Source: Clostridiales bacterium (GTDB lineage: Bacteria; Bacillota; Clostridia; Oscillospirales; CAG-272). Taken from it: a stretch of DNA of 6,215 nucleotides. Where the stretch lies: NCBI GenBank assembly GCA_003523225.1, contig DPGK01000036.1:8612-14826 (forward strand), written 5' to 3'. The notes beneath the pieces were generated by a model that searched no databases, was not told the DNA's origin, and worked only from the letters and a program-made list of their open reading frames with translations. The translations under genes were made by a program, and so were the position numbers. Below are positions 6,173 to 6,215 of this stretch, one piece after another; positions within the stretch are counted from its first letter, which is position 1; each line of letters starts with the position of its first letter.

Positions 6173-6215
6173 GGGACAAATTGTTTTACATAACCGGCGG
6201 GGTCGGCACACCTGC

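Noticed and set aside
5615..6211. Minus-strand open frame (198 codons) opposite the phosphodiesterase
   Set aside because: The plus strand carries the complete GDPD motif set, and the minus-strand translation resembles no family.

Overview
The window looks like a chromosomal segment of a low-to-moderate GC member of the Clostridia, possibly a gut Oscillospiraceae/Ruminococcus-type organism. The reasons are strong AAGGAG-type ribosome binding sites, very AT-rich intergenic DNA beside more GC-rich genes, a Firmicutes-type CarD-family regulator, a PfoR-like EIIC membrane protein and an EpsC/CysE-type serine acetyltransferase. The taxon is inferred from gene content; there is no rRNA or other marker.

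Layout. One gene on the minus strand (31-546) encodes a small CarD/CdnL-like RNA polymerase-binding regulator. It is divergent from five genes on the plus strand. The 272-base gap between them (547-818) carries two outward-facing promoters, each a perfect TTGACA-N17-TATAAT. Upstream of the plus-strand promoter lies a phased direct repeat. The plus-strand genes are an L-ribulokinase-like FGGY kinase (819-2495), an EIIC-type membrane protein (2555-3631), a single-pass membrane protein of unknown function (3661-4443), a serine O-acetyltransferase (4494-5357) and a glycerophosphodiester phosphodiesterase (5426-6172). Gaps between them are short (29 to 67 bases, counting the EIIC gap from its upstream start) and none contains a convincing terminator, so co-transcription from the promoter at 747-775 is plausible.

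Working together. The kinase and EIIC genes may form a small sugar uptake and phosphorylation unit: an EIIC-like permease without EIIA or EIIB next to an ATP-dependent ketose kinase. No arabinose isomerase or ribulose-5-phosphate epimerase is present, so the substrate is unproven. The last two enzymes are housekeeping functions: the committed step of cysteine synthesis, and recycling of glycerophosphodiesters from lipid or teichoic acid turnover. They have no obvious metabolic link to the kinase.

No RNA gene, mobile element, CRISPR array or clear defence system was found. The segment is mostly ordinary core and accessory metabolism. The most notable points are the paired consensus promoters, the kinase-EIIC pairing, departures from the usual ribulokinase motif, and terminal extensions on the acetyltransferase.
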